Assembly: GCA_003157575.1 (NCBI GenBank)
Contig: PMKA01000492.1
Location: 344-6,869, forward strand
Reading direction: 5' to 3'
Origin: Opitutia bacterium
GTDB taxonomy: Bacteria > Verrucomicrobiota > Verrucomicrobiia > Opitutales > Opitutaceae
Length of the DNA: 6,526 bases
The number at the start of each line of letters is the position of its first letter. Position 1 is the first letter of the stretch. A program made the translations under genes and the position numbers. Below are positions 1 through 6,224 of the stretch, in pieces. The notes under the pieces were generated by a model. It was not told the DNA's origin, did not search any database, and saw only the letters and a program-made list of their open reading frames with translations.

Positions 1-1
1 G

Positions 2-253
2 TCCCCTTATGCAGATTTGATCGAAGTGGCTGCCGCCTATCTATTTTATCTTTGCCGTAATCATCCTTTTCGTGATGGCAACAAGCCTGCCGCCATGGCT
101 GCTGCCATTGTGTTTCTTCGGCTGAACGGGATTGATCCCGGACCCGATGGGCCGGCTTGGGAATCGCTGGTGCTCGACGTGGCCGCATCGAGGCTGGATC
201 GCAATCAGACAACGCAGAGGCTGCGAAGATTGACGCCTCGGGCCAAACCCTGA
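2..253 (+). CDS. Doc/Fic-family (death-on-curing) protein, 3' part
   Basis: This is the C-terminal part (83 visible residues) of a death-on-curing type protein; the reading frame is open to the left edge, so the true start is outside the window. The diagnostic stretch is HPFRDGNKP at visible residues 21-29. It matches the Fic/Doc active-site motif HxFx(D/N)(A/G)NKR, preceded by the helix typical of Doc proteins (PYADLIEVAAAYLFYL) and followed by a helix ending in FLRLNG. Doc proteins are usually about 125 residues. In phage P1 the Doc toxin phosphorylates EF-Tu and is neutralised by the Phd antitoxin, normally encoded just upstream; here that region is not visible. The last motif residue, normally Arg, is Pro (codon CCT at 86-88), so the protein could be inactive or a diverged homologue. 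The family call is firm; toxin activity is not. The TTG at 17 is only the first in-frame start codon inside the window. Confidence 0.85.
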   Translation, partial: SPYADLIEVAAAYLFYLCRNHPFRDGNKPAAMAAAIVFLRLNGIDPGPDGPAWESLVLDVAASRLDRNQTTQRLRRLTPRAKP

Positions 254-262
254 TTTGCCACC

Positions 263-1156
263 ATGCGCATCATCGACGCCCACGTGCATCTCTATCCACC
301 CGAGGTCGGACTTGATCCGGCGGCATGGGCGGCGGCGCATGGCGAACCGCACTGGGCTGCGCTTTGCACGCGCCGCCGGCGCGACGGCCGCCCGGTGCAG
401 ACCTTTCCCACGGTCGACCATCTGCTGCGCGAGATGGATCGCGAGCAGGTGGACATGGCGGTGCTCCAGGGGTGGTATTGGGAGAAGGCGGAGACGTGCG
501 TCGGGCAGAACCGGTTCTTTGCGGAATGCCGCAAGGCGCATCCGGACCGGCTCGCCGCTTTCGCGACATTTCATCCGTCCGCAGGCGAAGCGGCGGTGCG
601 GGACGAGATCCGGTGGGCGCGCGAGGCGGGATTCGGCGGGCTGGGGGAGCTGTCGCCGCATTCGCAGAATTGCAGGATGGATGACCCGGTGCTCGCGCTT
701 GCGCTGGAGCTTGCCGGCGAGTACGGCCTGCCGGTTAATCTTCATGTCACCGATCCCCGGGGGCGCAATTATCCGGGCCGCGTGGAAACACCGCTTGAGG
801 ATTTCCAGAGGCTGGCGCGGGGGTTTCCCCTGACGACGTTCATTCTCGCCCATTGGGGAGGAGGGCTGTCCCTGCTCGAAAAGGACCCGGCGGTCCGTGC
901 CGGGCTTTCCAACGTCGTGTACGACACCGCGGCCTCGCCGCTTGTCAGCGATGAGAAGATCTGGCGCGCGGCGCTCGATGTCGTGCCGCCGGACAAGGTG
1001 TTGTTTGGCACCGACTATCCCCTAGTGCTTTTTCCGCGGACGGAGAATGAACCCGGCTGGCGGGGAATACTCTCGGAGATCGACCGGGCCGGCCTGGGCG
1101 AGGCGGAAAAGACACTCCTGCTCGCGGGAAACGCGGCGCGGTTGCTGAAGCTCTAG
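263..1156 (+). CDS. amidohydrolase-family metal-dependent hydrolase
   Basis: This is a 297-residue TIM-barrel hydrolase of the amidohydrolase-2 (PF04909, ACMSD-like) group, probably cytoplasmic because no signal peptide is seen. Visible metal and catalytic positions are the N-terminal HxH (H7 and H9 in IDAHVHLYP), H161 in NLHVTD, H197 in AHWGGG and D251 in FGTDYP, the usual order for this family. Members include decarboxylases such as ACMSD and various C-C or C-N hydrolases, so the substrate cannot be named. The length fits a complete single-domain protein. The ATG at 263 is chosen because the HxH motif begins only a few residues later; no clear Shine-Dalgarno sequence precedes it. It lies 9 bases after the Doc-like gene and 47 bases before the RidA gene on the same strand, so the three could share a transcript. 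Cooperation with RidA is an inference from this adjacency. Confidence 0.88.
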   Translation: MRIIDAHVHLYPPEVGLDPAAWAAAHGEPHWAALCTRRRRDGRPVQTFPTVDHLLREMDREQVDMAVLQGWYWEKAETCVGQNRFFAECRKAHPDRLAAFATFHPSAGEAAVRDEIRWAREAGFGGLGELSPHSQNCRMDDPVLALALELAGEYGLPVNLHVTDPRGRNYPGRVETPLEDFQRLARGFPLTTFILAHWGGGLSLLEKDPAVRAGLSNVVYDTAASPLVSDEKIWRAALDVVPPDKVLFGTDYPLVLFPRTENEPGWRGILSEIDRAGLGEAEKTLLLAGNAARLLKL

Positions 1157-1203
1157 CGTTGCCGCGCTTGAAATCGTCCCGTCGCCGCGGATAGGCTGCC
1201 GGC

Positions 1204-1665
1204 ATGAGCATCGACGCACGACTTGCGGAACTCGGCCTAAAACTTCCTACTCCTCCCACCGCGGCCGGCAGCTATGTGCCCACGGTACGTTCCGGCAGCA
1301 TGCTGTATTGCGCGGGCGCCATCGCCTCGCTAGACGGCGGGATGACGCACACGGGCCAGGTGGGGTGCGAGCAGACGGTCAAGACCGGTTACGAATCGGC
1401 GAGGGTCTGCGCGCTCAACCTGCTTGCGAACATAAAGGCCGCCACGGGCAGTCTCGACGCGGTGAAGCGCATCGTTCTTGTCAGCGGTTTTGTAAACGCC
1501 GTGAACGGGTTCGCCGACAGTCCGGCGGTGATCAACGGTGCGTCGGACCTCTTCGTCGAGGTCTTTGGCGAAGCCGGCAGGCATGCGCGCGCGGCCGTGT
1601 CCGTGTCCGGGTTGCCGCGAAATTCCACAACCGAGGTCATGGTTGTCGCGGAGCTCAGGGAATGA
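1204..1665 (+). CDS. RidA/YjgF-family enamine/imine deaminase
   Basis: This 153-residue protein belongs to the RidA/YjgF superfamily, in the slightly longer subgroup starting with a LAELGLKLP-type N terminus and a SYVPTVRSG strand (YjgF_endoribonc-like). RidA proteins form trimers and hydrolyse reactive enamine/imine intermediates to ketoacids and ammonia. The key arginine of E. coli RidA (R105) aligns with R129 in HARAAVSVSGLP, and the conserved acidic residue 15 positions later (E120 in E. coli) aligns with E144 in STTEVMV; both are kept, so catalytic competence is plausible. A weak Shine-Dalgarno-like AGG at 1193-1195 lies 8 bases before the ATG. The gene follows the amidohydrolase by 47 bases on the same strand. 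RidA-family deaminases and ACMSD-like amidohydrolases meet in aminomuconate-type ring-cleavage pathways, but nothing else of such a pathway is in the window. Being a longer-subgroup member, it may not be the housekeeping RidA, so no symbol is given. Confidence 0.9.
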   Translation: MSIDARLAELGLKLPTPPTAAGSYVPTVRSGSMLYCAGAIASLDGGMTHTGQVGCEQTVKTGYESARVCALNLLANIKAATGSLDAVKRIVLVSGFVNAVNGFADSPAVINGASDLFVEVFGEAGRHARAAVSVSGLPRNSTTEVMVVAELRE

Positions 1666-1679
1666 CATGGCGGCTTGGA

Positions 1680-1729
1680 GGACGCGACGTCGTCCAAACG
1701 GCCAGAGGCCAATGGCTGGCGCCATCGGC
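1680..1729. terminator. candidate stem-loops between convergent genes
   Basis: Two stem-loops sit just past the RidA stop and before the 3' end of the convergent AraC gene. The first is GGACG-cgacgt-CGTCC at 1680-1695. The second is a 9-position stem with one mismatch at 1708-1729 (GCCAATGGC-TGGC-GCCATCGGC). The position fits transcription termination for either strand, but neither is followed by a T-tract, so they are not classic intrinsic terminators. In GC-rich DNA such hairpins also arise by chance. Confidence 0.25.
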
Positions 1730-1826
1730 ATCGTGACAGGCGGTCCGACCGGATGGGCGCGTTTGTCGTGATGGAGAGTGCGCGGCTCTCGCCGGGCCGC
1801 CTGGGAATGCAGAGCCGGACGGGCGG

Positions 1827-2711
1827 TTACCGTATCTGCCGCCGGTAGGCGCCCGGGCTCTGGTGGTAATGGCGGCGAAATGCCTTGCAGAGGTGATTGG
1901 CGTCGGCGAAGCCGGTCCCGGCGGCGATGTCCTTGAGAGGCGCGGCGGTCTCGCGAAGACGCCGGCGGACCTCGGCCAGACGGATTTCCAGCAGGCAGGC
2001 TCCGGGAGCCAGGCCGGTCGCAGTCCGAAAGCGGTGGCTGAAATGACTGCGCGACATGCCGAACAGCCGGGCGATCTCCTCGACGCCGTACGATCGGGCG
2101 AAGTTGTCCTGGGCATATTGACGGACCTTGTGCAACATCGCCTCGCGCAGGTCGCGCGGGTGGGCGAGGTCGTGCAGGTGGCGCTCAAGCCCGAGCATCC
2201 AGTCGAGGAGCGCGCCCTCCTCCGCGAACGGGTCTTCAAAACGGCTGTGACAGCTGCGCTCGAAGAATGCGAGGCACTGTGCGGCCAGGGAGGACTCCGC
2301 CGGCAGGGAAAAGACCGGCGGATGGCTTGCGGCGAGTTGCGCGACCCGCCTGACGACGTAAGGGTGGGTAAACGTGAACCAGAAGAACGACCACTCCGCG
2401 GTGTCGGGCGGAAGATAGTAGATATGCCGGGAGGGCAGAACCGCGATGAAGGCAGTCTCGTGTCCGACAGCCCAGCGTTGCGGCCCCCTCTGGAAACAGC
2501 CCGCCCCGGCAAGCGTGGCCTGGAAGACGATCCGCGGGTGCCGGGGATCCTCGCCGCGCTGCATTCCGTCCCACCGATACGCTGCCGGATCAGTCCTCGT
2601 CTCACAGCCCAGATAGATTTCTCCGAAGGGCCGGTGGCTGAATGCGTCGCCGCGCCACGCGCGGAACGCCTGCCGAAATTCGGCCAGACGCGAAGCGGAG
2701 TTTGGAGTCAC
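1827..2711 (-). CDS. AraC-family transcriptional regulator
   Basis: This is a 294-residue regulator with an N-terminal effector-binding domain (about residues 25-175, AraC-binding/cupin-like, with the EWSFFWFTFTHP stretch typical of sugar-responsive members) and a C-terminal double helix-turn-helix (about 190-292). The first helix-turn-helix is around 209-230 (GVEEIARLFGMSRSHFSHRF). The second is around 257-284, with IAAGTGFADANHLCKAFRR followed by the family signature ending HQSPGAYRR. The start is a GTG at 2711-2709. A weak GGG-containing ribosome-binding-like sequence lies upstream on the minus strand, and the next in-frame ATG (residue 50) would remove part of the sensor domain. The gene is transcribed divergently from the GH27 enzyme across a shared 156-bp region, so the likely target is that gene and possibly its own promoter. 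The inducer is presumably a sugar, but this is inferred from the neighbour only. Confidence 0.92.
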   Translation of the reverse strand: MTPNSASRLAEFRQAFRAWRGDAFSHRPFGEIYLGCETRTDPAAYRWDGMQRGEDPRHPRIVFQATLAGAGCFQRGPQRWAVGHETAFIAVLPSRHIYYLPPDTAEWSFFWFTFTHPYVVRRVAQLAASHPPVFSLPAESSLAAQCLAFFERSCHSRFEDPFAEEGALLDWMLGLERHLHDLAHPRDLREAMLHKVRQYAQDNFARSYGVEEIARLFGMSRSHFSHRFRTATGLAPGACLLEIRLAEVRRRLRETAAPLKDIAAGTGFADANHLCKAFRRHYHQSPGAYRRQIR

Positions 2712-2741
2712 AAAAAGACCCTACTACGCCAATCGCGACCA

Positions 2742-2770
2742 TTGCAGCACAAAATACTTAGGTATATTGT
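2742..2770 (+). promoter_or_regulatory. candidate sigma70-like promoter for the GH27 gene
   Basis: TTGCAG at 2742-2747 and TATTGT at 2765-2770 are separated by 17 bases, a reasonable -35/-10 pair in the only clearly AT-richer part of the araC-GH27 intergenic region. It would give a 5' leader of roughly 90 bases before the ATG at 2868. The match is imperfect and unsupported by any other data. Confidence 0.35.
2751..2768. promoter_or_regulatory. imperfect palindrome, possible operator
   Basis: The stretch reads as an inverted repeat with ATAC (2754-2757) facing GTAT (2762-2765) across a TTAG spacer, extended after one mismatch by AA/TT; 6 of 7 positions pair. It overlaps the -10 part of the candidate promoter. 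AraC proteins more often use direct repeats, so a binding role is only a suggestion. Short AT palindromes can arise by chance. Confidence 0.25.
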
Positions 2771-2867
2771 CGAACGGTACGATTAAGGACGGCGCACGAA
2801 AAGACCATTCATCGGGCGATGAAGCGGTGTTTCCGGCGGCCCGGCCCGCCCCAATACCATTCCCAAA

Positions 2868-4433
2868 ATGTCTCCATTCCATCTCGGATATCTCGTCGTA
2901 GCGTCTTTCTCCGGTCTTCTTCTGTGCGGGAGCAGCGATGTTTCCGCGGCGGCGGACGCCGATATCCGCACTCCGCCTCCGCCCGCGGCACCGCGGATCA
3001 ACGGCCCTGCGGTCTTCGGCGTCAGGCCCGGCTCGCCCTTTCTTTACCGGATACCGGTCACGGGCGAGCGGCCGCTGGCGTATTCCGTCGACGGGTTGCC
3101 CGCCGGCCTGACGCTTGATCCTGCCACGGGCATCATCACGGGCAGGCTGGCGGCAGCCGGCGAGCATGTTGTTGTTTTGCGGGCGGAGAATGCGAAGGGC
3201 CGCGCAGAAAGACGTTTTCGCATCGAGTGCGGCGAGACGATCGCGCTGACGCCGCCGATGGGCTGGAACAGTTGGAACTGCTGGGCGCAGGCGGTGGATC
3301 ACGAAAAGGTGATGCGTTCGGCGCAGGCGTTGGTGAATTCCGGGCTCGCCGAGCACGGGTGGACCTACGTCAACATCGACGACACCTGGCAGGGCGGGCG
3401 GGGCGGTCCGCACAACGCCATCCAGGGCAACGAACGCTTTCCGGACATGAAGCGGCTTTGCGATGAGATTCACGCGTTGGGACTCAAGGCGGGAATCTAT
3501 TCGAGCCCCTGGATCACCACGTTTGCGGGCTTTCGCGGAGGTTCGAGCGACGATGCAGGGGGGAAATGGGAGCGCCTGCAGAACTACGAGGCGAACAAAC
3601 GGTTGGGACAGCATTCGTTCGCGGCGAACGATGCGGCCCAGCTGGGCGAGTGGGGCATCGACTACCTGAAATACGATTGGGCGCCCAACGACGTGGAGCA
3701 CACGAAGGAGATGGCGCTCGCCCTGCGCGCGACCGGCCGCGATGTTGTGCTCAGCCTCTCGTGCGGCGCCCCGATCGAGTCCGTCGCCGGGCTCTCGCAG
3801 TGGGCGCAGGCGTGGCGTACGACAGGCGACATATGGGACACGTGGGAGACTCCAGGCCCCTGGCAGAACTCGGTTTCGGCGATCGGCTTCAGCCAGGATG
3901 CATGGACCGGATATGGCGGCCCGGGACATTGGAACGATCCGGACATGCTCGTGCTCGGTTACGTGGGCTGGGGGCCGCAGCTCCATGCGACGCGCCTCAC
4001 CCCTGCGGAGCAATATACTCATATTAGCCTGTGGTGCATGCTCTCGGCCCCGCTGCTGATCGGCTGCGACCTGGACCGGCTCGACGCATTCACCCTGAAT
4101 TTGCTGACAAATGACGAGGTGCTCGCCGTCGACCAGGATCCGCTCGGGCGGTCCGCCCGGCGCGTTGCCACGCTTGGAGCGATCGATGTCTATTCGAAAC
4201 CGCTCGAAGACGGCGGAACCGTCCTGGGATTCTTCAACCGCGGCGACGTGTCCCACACGGTCACCGCCAAGCTGGACCGGCTCGGACTTGGTGGACGCAG
4301 GCTGGTCCGCGACCTCTGGCGCCAGAAGGACGTGGGCGTGTTCGAGACGGATCTGCCCGTCACCGTGGAGTCCCACGATGTCATGCTTCTTAAGGTGACG
4401 GCAGCAGCCGCGTCCGGAGCGCCGGCAAAGTGA
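2868..4433 (+). CDS. secreted GH27 alpha-galactosidase-like glycoside hydrolase with N-terminal NEW1/Ig module
   Basis: This 521-residue enzyme has a hydrophobic signal segment (residues 7-20, likely cleavage near DVSA-AAD). A NEW1/He_PIG-type module follows at about 40-120 (PRINGPAVFGVRPGSPFLY, then GLPAGLTLDPATGIITG). The GH27 barrel spans about 125-420 and a C-terminal beta-sandwich about 425-511. Barrel signatures include MGWNSWN (131-137), NIDD (169-172, substrate-contact Asp pair), YLKYD with the predicted nucleophile D270, RTTGDIWD with the predicted acid/base D321, and GPGHWNDPDMLVLG (351-364). GH27 enzymes hydrolyse alpha-galactosides by a retaining mechanism; some members act on beta-L-arabinopyranosides, so the exact substrate is open. 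The enzyme probably acts in the periplasm or outside. The ATG at 2868 is the start that supplies the signal peptide, though no Shine-Dalgarno sequence is visible and the N-region lacks Lys/Arg. The divergent AraC gene is the likely regulator. Confidence 0.95.
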   Translation: MSPFHLGYLVVASFSGLLLCGSSDVSAAADADIRTPPPPAAPRINGPAVFGVRPGSPFLYRIPVTGERPLAYSVDGLPAGLTLDPATGIITGRLAAAGEHVVVLRAENAKGRAERRFRIECGETIALTPPMGWNSWNCWAQAVDHEKVMRSAQALVNSGLAEHGWTYVNIDDTWQGGRGGPHNAIQGNERFPDMKRLCDEIHALGLKAGIYSSPWITTFAGFRGGSSDDAGGKWERLQNYEANKRLGQHSFAANDAAQLGEWGIDYLKYDWAPNDVEHTKEMALALRATGRDVVLSLSCGAPIESVAGLSQWAQAWRTTGDIWDTWETPGPWQNSVSAIGFSQDAWTGYGGPGHWNDPDMLVLGYVGWGPQLHATRLTPAEQYTHISLWCMLSAPLLIGCDLDRLDAFTLNLLTNDEVLAVDQDPLGRSARRVATLGAIDVYSKPLEDGGTVLGFFNRGDVSHTVTAKLDRLGLGGRRLVRDLWRQKDVGVFETDLPVTVESHDVMLLKVTAAAASGAPAK

Positions 4434-4509
4434 CCAACTCCGCAGCGACGGAATCCTGTTTCCAACCCCGTTTGAGGAACTCTTGTCCCCTGCGCGTCAG
4501 AGATTCAGT

Positions 4510-4725
4510 TCAACGGGTCTCCAGGTAACCAAAATTGGGCACTGTGAAGGGTGCCAGGCTTGTGCGAAATAGGCGAACCCGGCCCATGGATTCCATCGCC
4601 TCTCGAACATCGTCAGGCATCGCGTCCAAGATAGACTTGTCAGTCGGAGCCACTTCCACAGAGCCCATAGCAGGCATCTCAGCGGCCGATTCAACCACGG
4701 ATTGGGATTGCGTTGAGGGTTTCAT
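4510..4725 (-). CDS. hypothetical small protein (71 aa)
   Basis: I do not recognise this ORF. The ATG at 4725 (minus strand) gives 71 residues: a polar Ser/Gln/Glu-rich first half (MKPSTQSQSVVESAAEM), then DAMPDDVREAMESMG and a more hydrophobic tail ending NFGYLETR. An upstream in-frame TTG at 4737 would add four residues. Its start lies inside the 3' end of the next minus-strand ORF (overlap about 35 bases, different frame), which could mean translational coupling or a frameshifted single gene. There is no good ribosome-binding site. The minus-strand reading looks more protein-like than the plus-strand ORF over the same bases, but support is weak. Confidence 0.42.
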   Translation of the reverse strand: MKPSTQSQSVVESAAEMPAMGSVEVAPTDKSILDAMPDDVREAMESMGRVRLFRTSLAPFTVPNFGYLETR

Positions 4726-4930
4726 GGACGGTCTCAAACATCTTTGGGCAGTTCAGATTTCCTAGATGGATTTCGGTCCGGGTGTAATATTCCCAGACAA
4801 TTTGCCAAAAAGGGTCATTTTTCGCAAGCAGTTTCACGTGCAGACCCAAGTCTCGCCGTGCGGTTGCAGCATCGATGAGCCGTCCATGCACCTTGTGCAG
4901 GCCCACGGCGGACAGCCGGAGACGCTGCAT
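4691..4930 (-). CDS. hypothetical small protein (79 aa)
   Basis: I do not recognise this ORF. From the ATG at 4930 it encodes 79 residues beginning MQRLRLSAVGLHKVHGRL. It has a mixed basic helix-like first half and an aromatic stretch (NDPFWQIVWEYYTRTEIHL) near residues 37-55. The frame stays open further upstream to a TTG at 5020 (109 residues), but that extension is AT-rich and less protein-like, so the shorter form is preferred; neither start has a Shine-Dalgarno sequence. Third-position GC is visibly lower than in the neighbouring genes, which could reflect acquired DNA or weak coding constraint. Its 3' end overlaps the start of the 71-residue ORF. It could be real, a decayed fragment or chance. 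Confidence 0.4.
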   Translation of the reverse strand: MQRLRLSAVGLHKVHGRLIDAATARRDLGLHVKLLAKNDPFWQIVWEYYTRTEIHLGNLNCPKMFETVHETLNAIPIRG

Positions 4931-5297
4931 TTTGGGGCATGCGCCAAGGGAGATAGATTCGACAGATAGGGCAATAACAAAATCGCAAATAACGATCTTG
5001 GTCGAGAATCGATCAAACAAAGGGATCGACTGAAAGCGAGCGGCTGGGCCGGGTCAGGTCGGAACTCTTGGGATGGGTGCTGACGGCGCGGCGTCCTGCA
5101 CAGCGGCGGGCCACGAGGTTCCAAGGCGAATTCAGCTTGGCGCGACGGTGCAGATCCAAGTTTGTCGCCATCCCGATGGCGCCGTCATTGGGCTGGGGGC
5201 AGCCCGGGGGAAGCCGGTTCGGCGAGGGGCCATGGCTGTTTTCGTGGTTGCTTCGGGGGCGGCTTGGCCGCAAACAAACGGGACTTTTTCCACTGGC
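4931..5297. other. non-coding stretch: AT-richer segment then hairpin-rich leader of scpB
   Basis: I see no convincing gene here. The first part (to about 5035) is AT-richer than the rest of the window and could hold a promoter for the small minus-strand ORFs. The second part (about 5040-5297) is GC-rich and contains several short inverted repeats described separately. The scpB frame stays open upstream to an ATG at 5073, but the added 75 residues resemble nothing in ScpB and are judged untranslated. Confidence 0.5.
5077..5271. repeat. cluster of four short inverted repeats
   Basis: Four hairpin-forming elements lie within 195 bases upstream of scpB. They are GTGC-t-GACG...CGTC-ct-GCAC at 5077-5101 (imperfect, 8 bp); CGCCATC-cc-GATGGCG at 5166-5181 (perfect, 7 bp); GGGCTG-gggg-CAGCCC at 5190-5205 (perfect, 6 bp); and GCGGC-ttg-GCCGC at 5259-5271 (perfect, 5 bp). 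None is followed by a T-tract typical of an intrinsic terminator. They could form a structured mRNA leader, act as a barrier to read-through, or belong to an interspersed intergenic repeat. The pairings are seen directly; the function is unknown. Confidence 0.45.
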
Positions 5298-6218
5298 ATG
5301 GCGTTCAATCTCAAGAAAGTCCTGAAGGCGTTGCTGTTCTCCTCCAGCCGGCCGCTTTCGACCAAGGAAATCCAGGAAACCTTCACGCGTTTTCACGAAC
5401 AGGATCCGTTGTTTTCCGGTTTGTCGTCCGCGGAATCGAAGGCAGGGGAGGGCACGGAGCCTCCGGACGCGCCACCGGCCGCGTCGATGGAGCCTCCCGC
5501 CGAACTCCCGCTGGAAGAGCCGGCGGACGAGGAGCTGTACGTTGACGTGCCATCCCTGGTGACAGCGGCGCAGATCCGCGAGGCCATGGACGGGATTGCG
5601 CTCGAACTTAGCGCCTCCGACGACATTTACTCCCTCAACGAGACGGCTCAGGGGTACCGGATCGTCACCCCACCGCGTTTTGCCCGGTGGGTGCGCGCGC
5701 TCAGGAACGAGCCGCCGCCGGTGAAGCTGAGCCAGTCCGCGCTCGAGACGCTGGCGGTGATCGCCTATCGCCAGCCGGTGACGCGTGCGGAGATCGAGCA
5801 TATCCGTGGCGTTTCGGCCGAGGCGGGGATCAACCGCCTGCTGGAACGGGAACTCGTCTACGTTGTCGGGCGCGCGGACCTTCCGGGCAGGCCGATCCAG
5901 TACGGCACGACCGAGGCGTTCCTGGAATTTGTCGGTGCAAAGTCTCTTGACGAGCTACCCGCCTCCGACGTGCTTTCGCACCGCCAGATCGATCAATGGC
6001 TCGAAAAAGCCAGGAACGGCGGCAACCTGTCGGACCGCGAGATGGGCCTGTCGGAAGAAGGGGCGGAACAGCTTACGCTTGACGACGCGAACCGTGCGGC
6101 GGCGGCCCCTTCCGCCCCATCGCCCCAGCCCGGGGAGGCAGCCGCTGTGGAGACCGCGCCCGTCGCAGCCGCGCCGGAGCCGGAACCGCCGGCTGCCGGC
6201 CAGGCGCCCCAGACCTGA
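5298..6218 (+). CDS. scpB: segregation and condensation protein B (ScpB), enlarged
   Basis: ScpB is a winged-helix kleisin-associated subunit that binds ScpA within the SMC-ScpAB condensin and helps organise and segregate the chromosome in the cytoplasm. With the start at the ATG at 5298 the protein has 306 residues. The first winged-helix begins at once (NLKKVLKALLFSSSRPLSTKEI, residues 4-25). The second contains the highly typical LSQSALETLAVIAYRQPVTRAEI (144-166) and GRPIQYGTTEAFLEFVGAKSLDELP (197-221). Usual ScpB is about 180-200 residues. The excess comes from an acidic Pro/Glu/Ala-rich insert at about 36-85 inside the N-terminal domain and a tail from about 235 that becomes Ala/Pro-rich after 265. 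A farther in-frame start (5073) adds unrelated residues, and one at 5232 has a purine run too close to it. No good ribosome-binding site precedes 5298. pheA follows after 6 bases. Confidence 0.93.
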   Translation: MAFNLKKVLKALLFSSSRPLSTKEIQETFTRFHEQDPLFSGLSSAESKAGEGTEPPDAPPAASMEPPAELPLEEPADEELYVDVPSLVTAAQIREAMDGIALELSASDDIYSLNETAQGYRIVTPPRFARWVRALRNEPPPVKLSQSALETLAVIAYRQPVTRAEIEHIRGVSAEAGINRLLERELVYVVGRADLPGRPIQYGTTEAFLEFVGAKSLDELPASDVLSHRQIDQWLEKARNGGNLSDREMGLSEEGAEQLTLDDANRAAAAPSAPSPQPGEAAAVETAPVAAAPEPEPPAAGQAPQT

Positions 6219-6224
6219 AATCCC

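Noticed and set aside
41..853. 270-residue minus-strand frame across the Doc-like and amidohydrolase genes
   Set aside because: It crosses two recognisable plus-strand genes and shows an Arg/Pro-rich shadow composition.
1739..1800. Other short inverted repeats after ridA, such as CGGTCCGACCG and GCGGC...GCCGC
   Set aside because: The stems are short, have no T-tract and are expected often at this GC content.
1863..2786. 307-residue open frame on the plus strand opposite the AraC gene
   Set aside because: It is antisense to clear AraC helix-turn-helix motifs and runs past the regulator start into the promoter region. No family resemblance is visible.
2904..2930. Possible lipoprotein signal (LLLC at residues 17-20) in the GH27 protein
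   Set aside because: The residue before Cys is Leu rather than Gly/Ala/Ser, so it does not fit the lipobox well. An ordinary cleavage site after DVSA fits better.
2724..4376. 550-residue open frame on the minus strand opposite the GH27 gene
   Set aside because: It lies antisense to a gene with unmistakable GH27 motifs, and its translation is rich in Arg/Pro/Ala with no domain I recognise. It is a high-GC shadow frame.
5073..5297. N-terminal extension of ScpB from the ATG at 5073
   Set aside because: The 75 extra residues do not resemble ScpB, which normally begins just before the first winged helix, exactly as from 5298. The stretch is also full of hairpins.
5013..5801. 262-residue minus-strand frame across the scpB start
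   Set aside because: It is antisense to conserved ScpB sequence and has a typical shadow composition.
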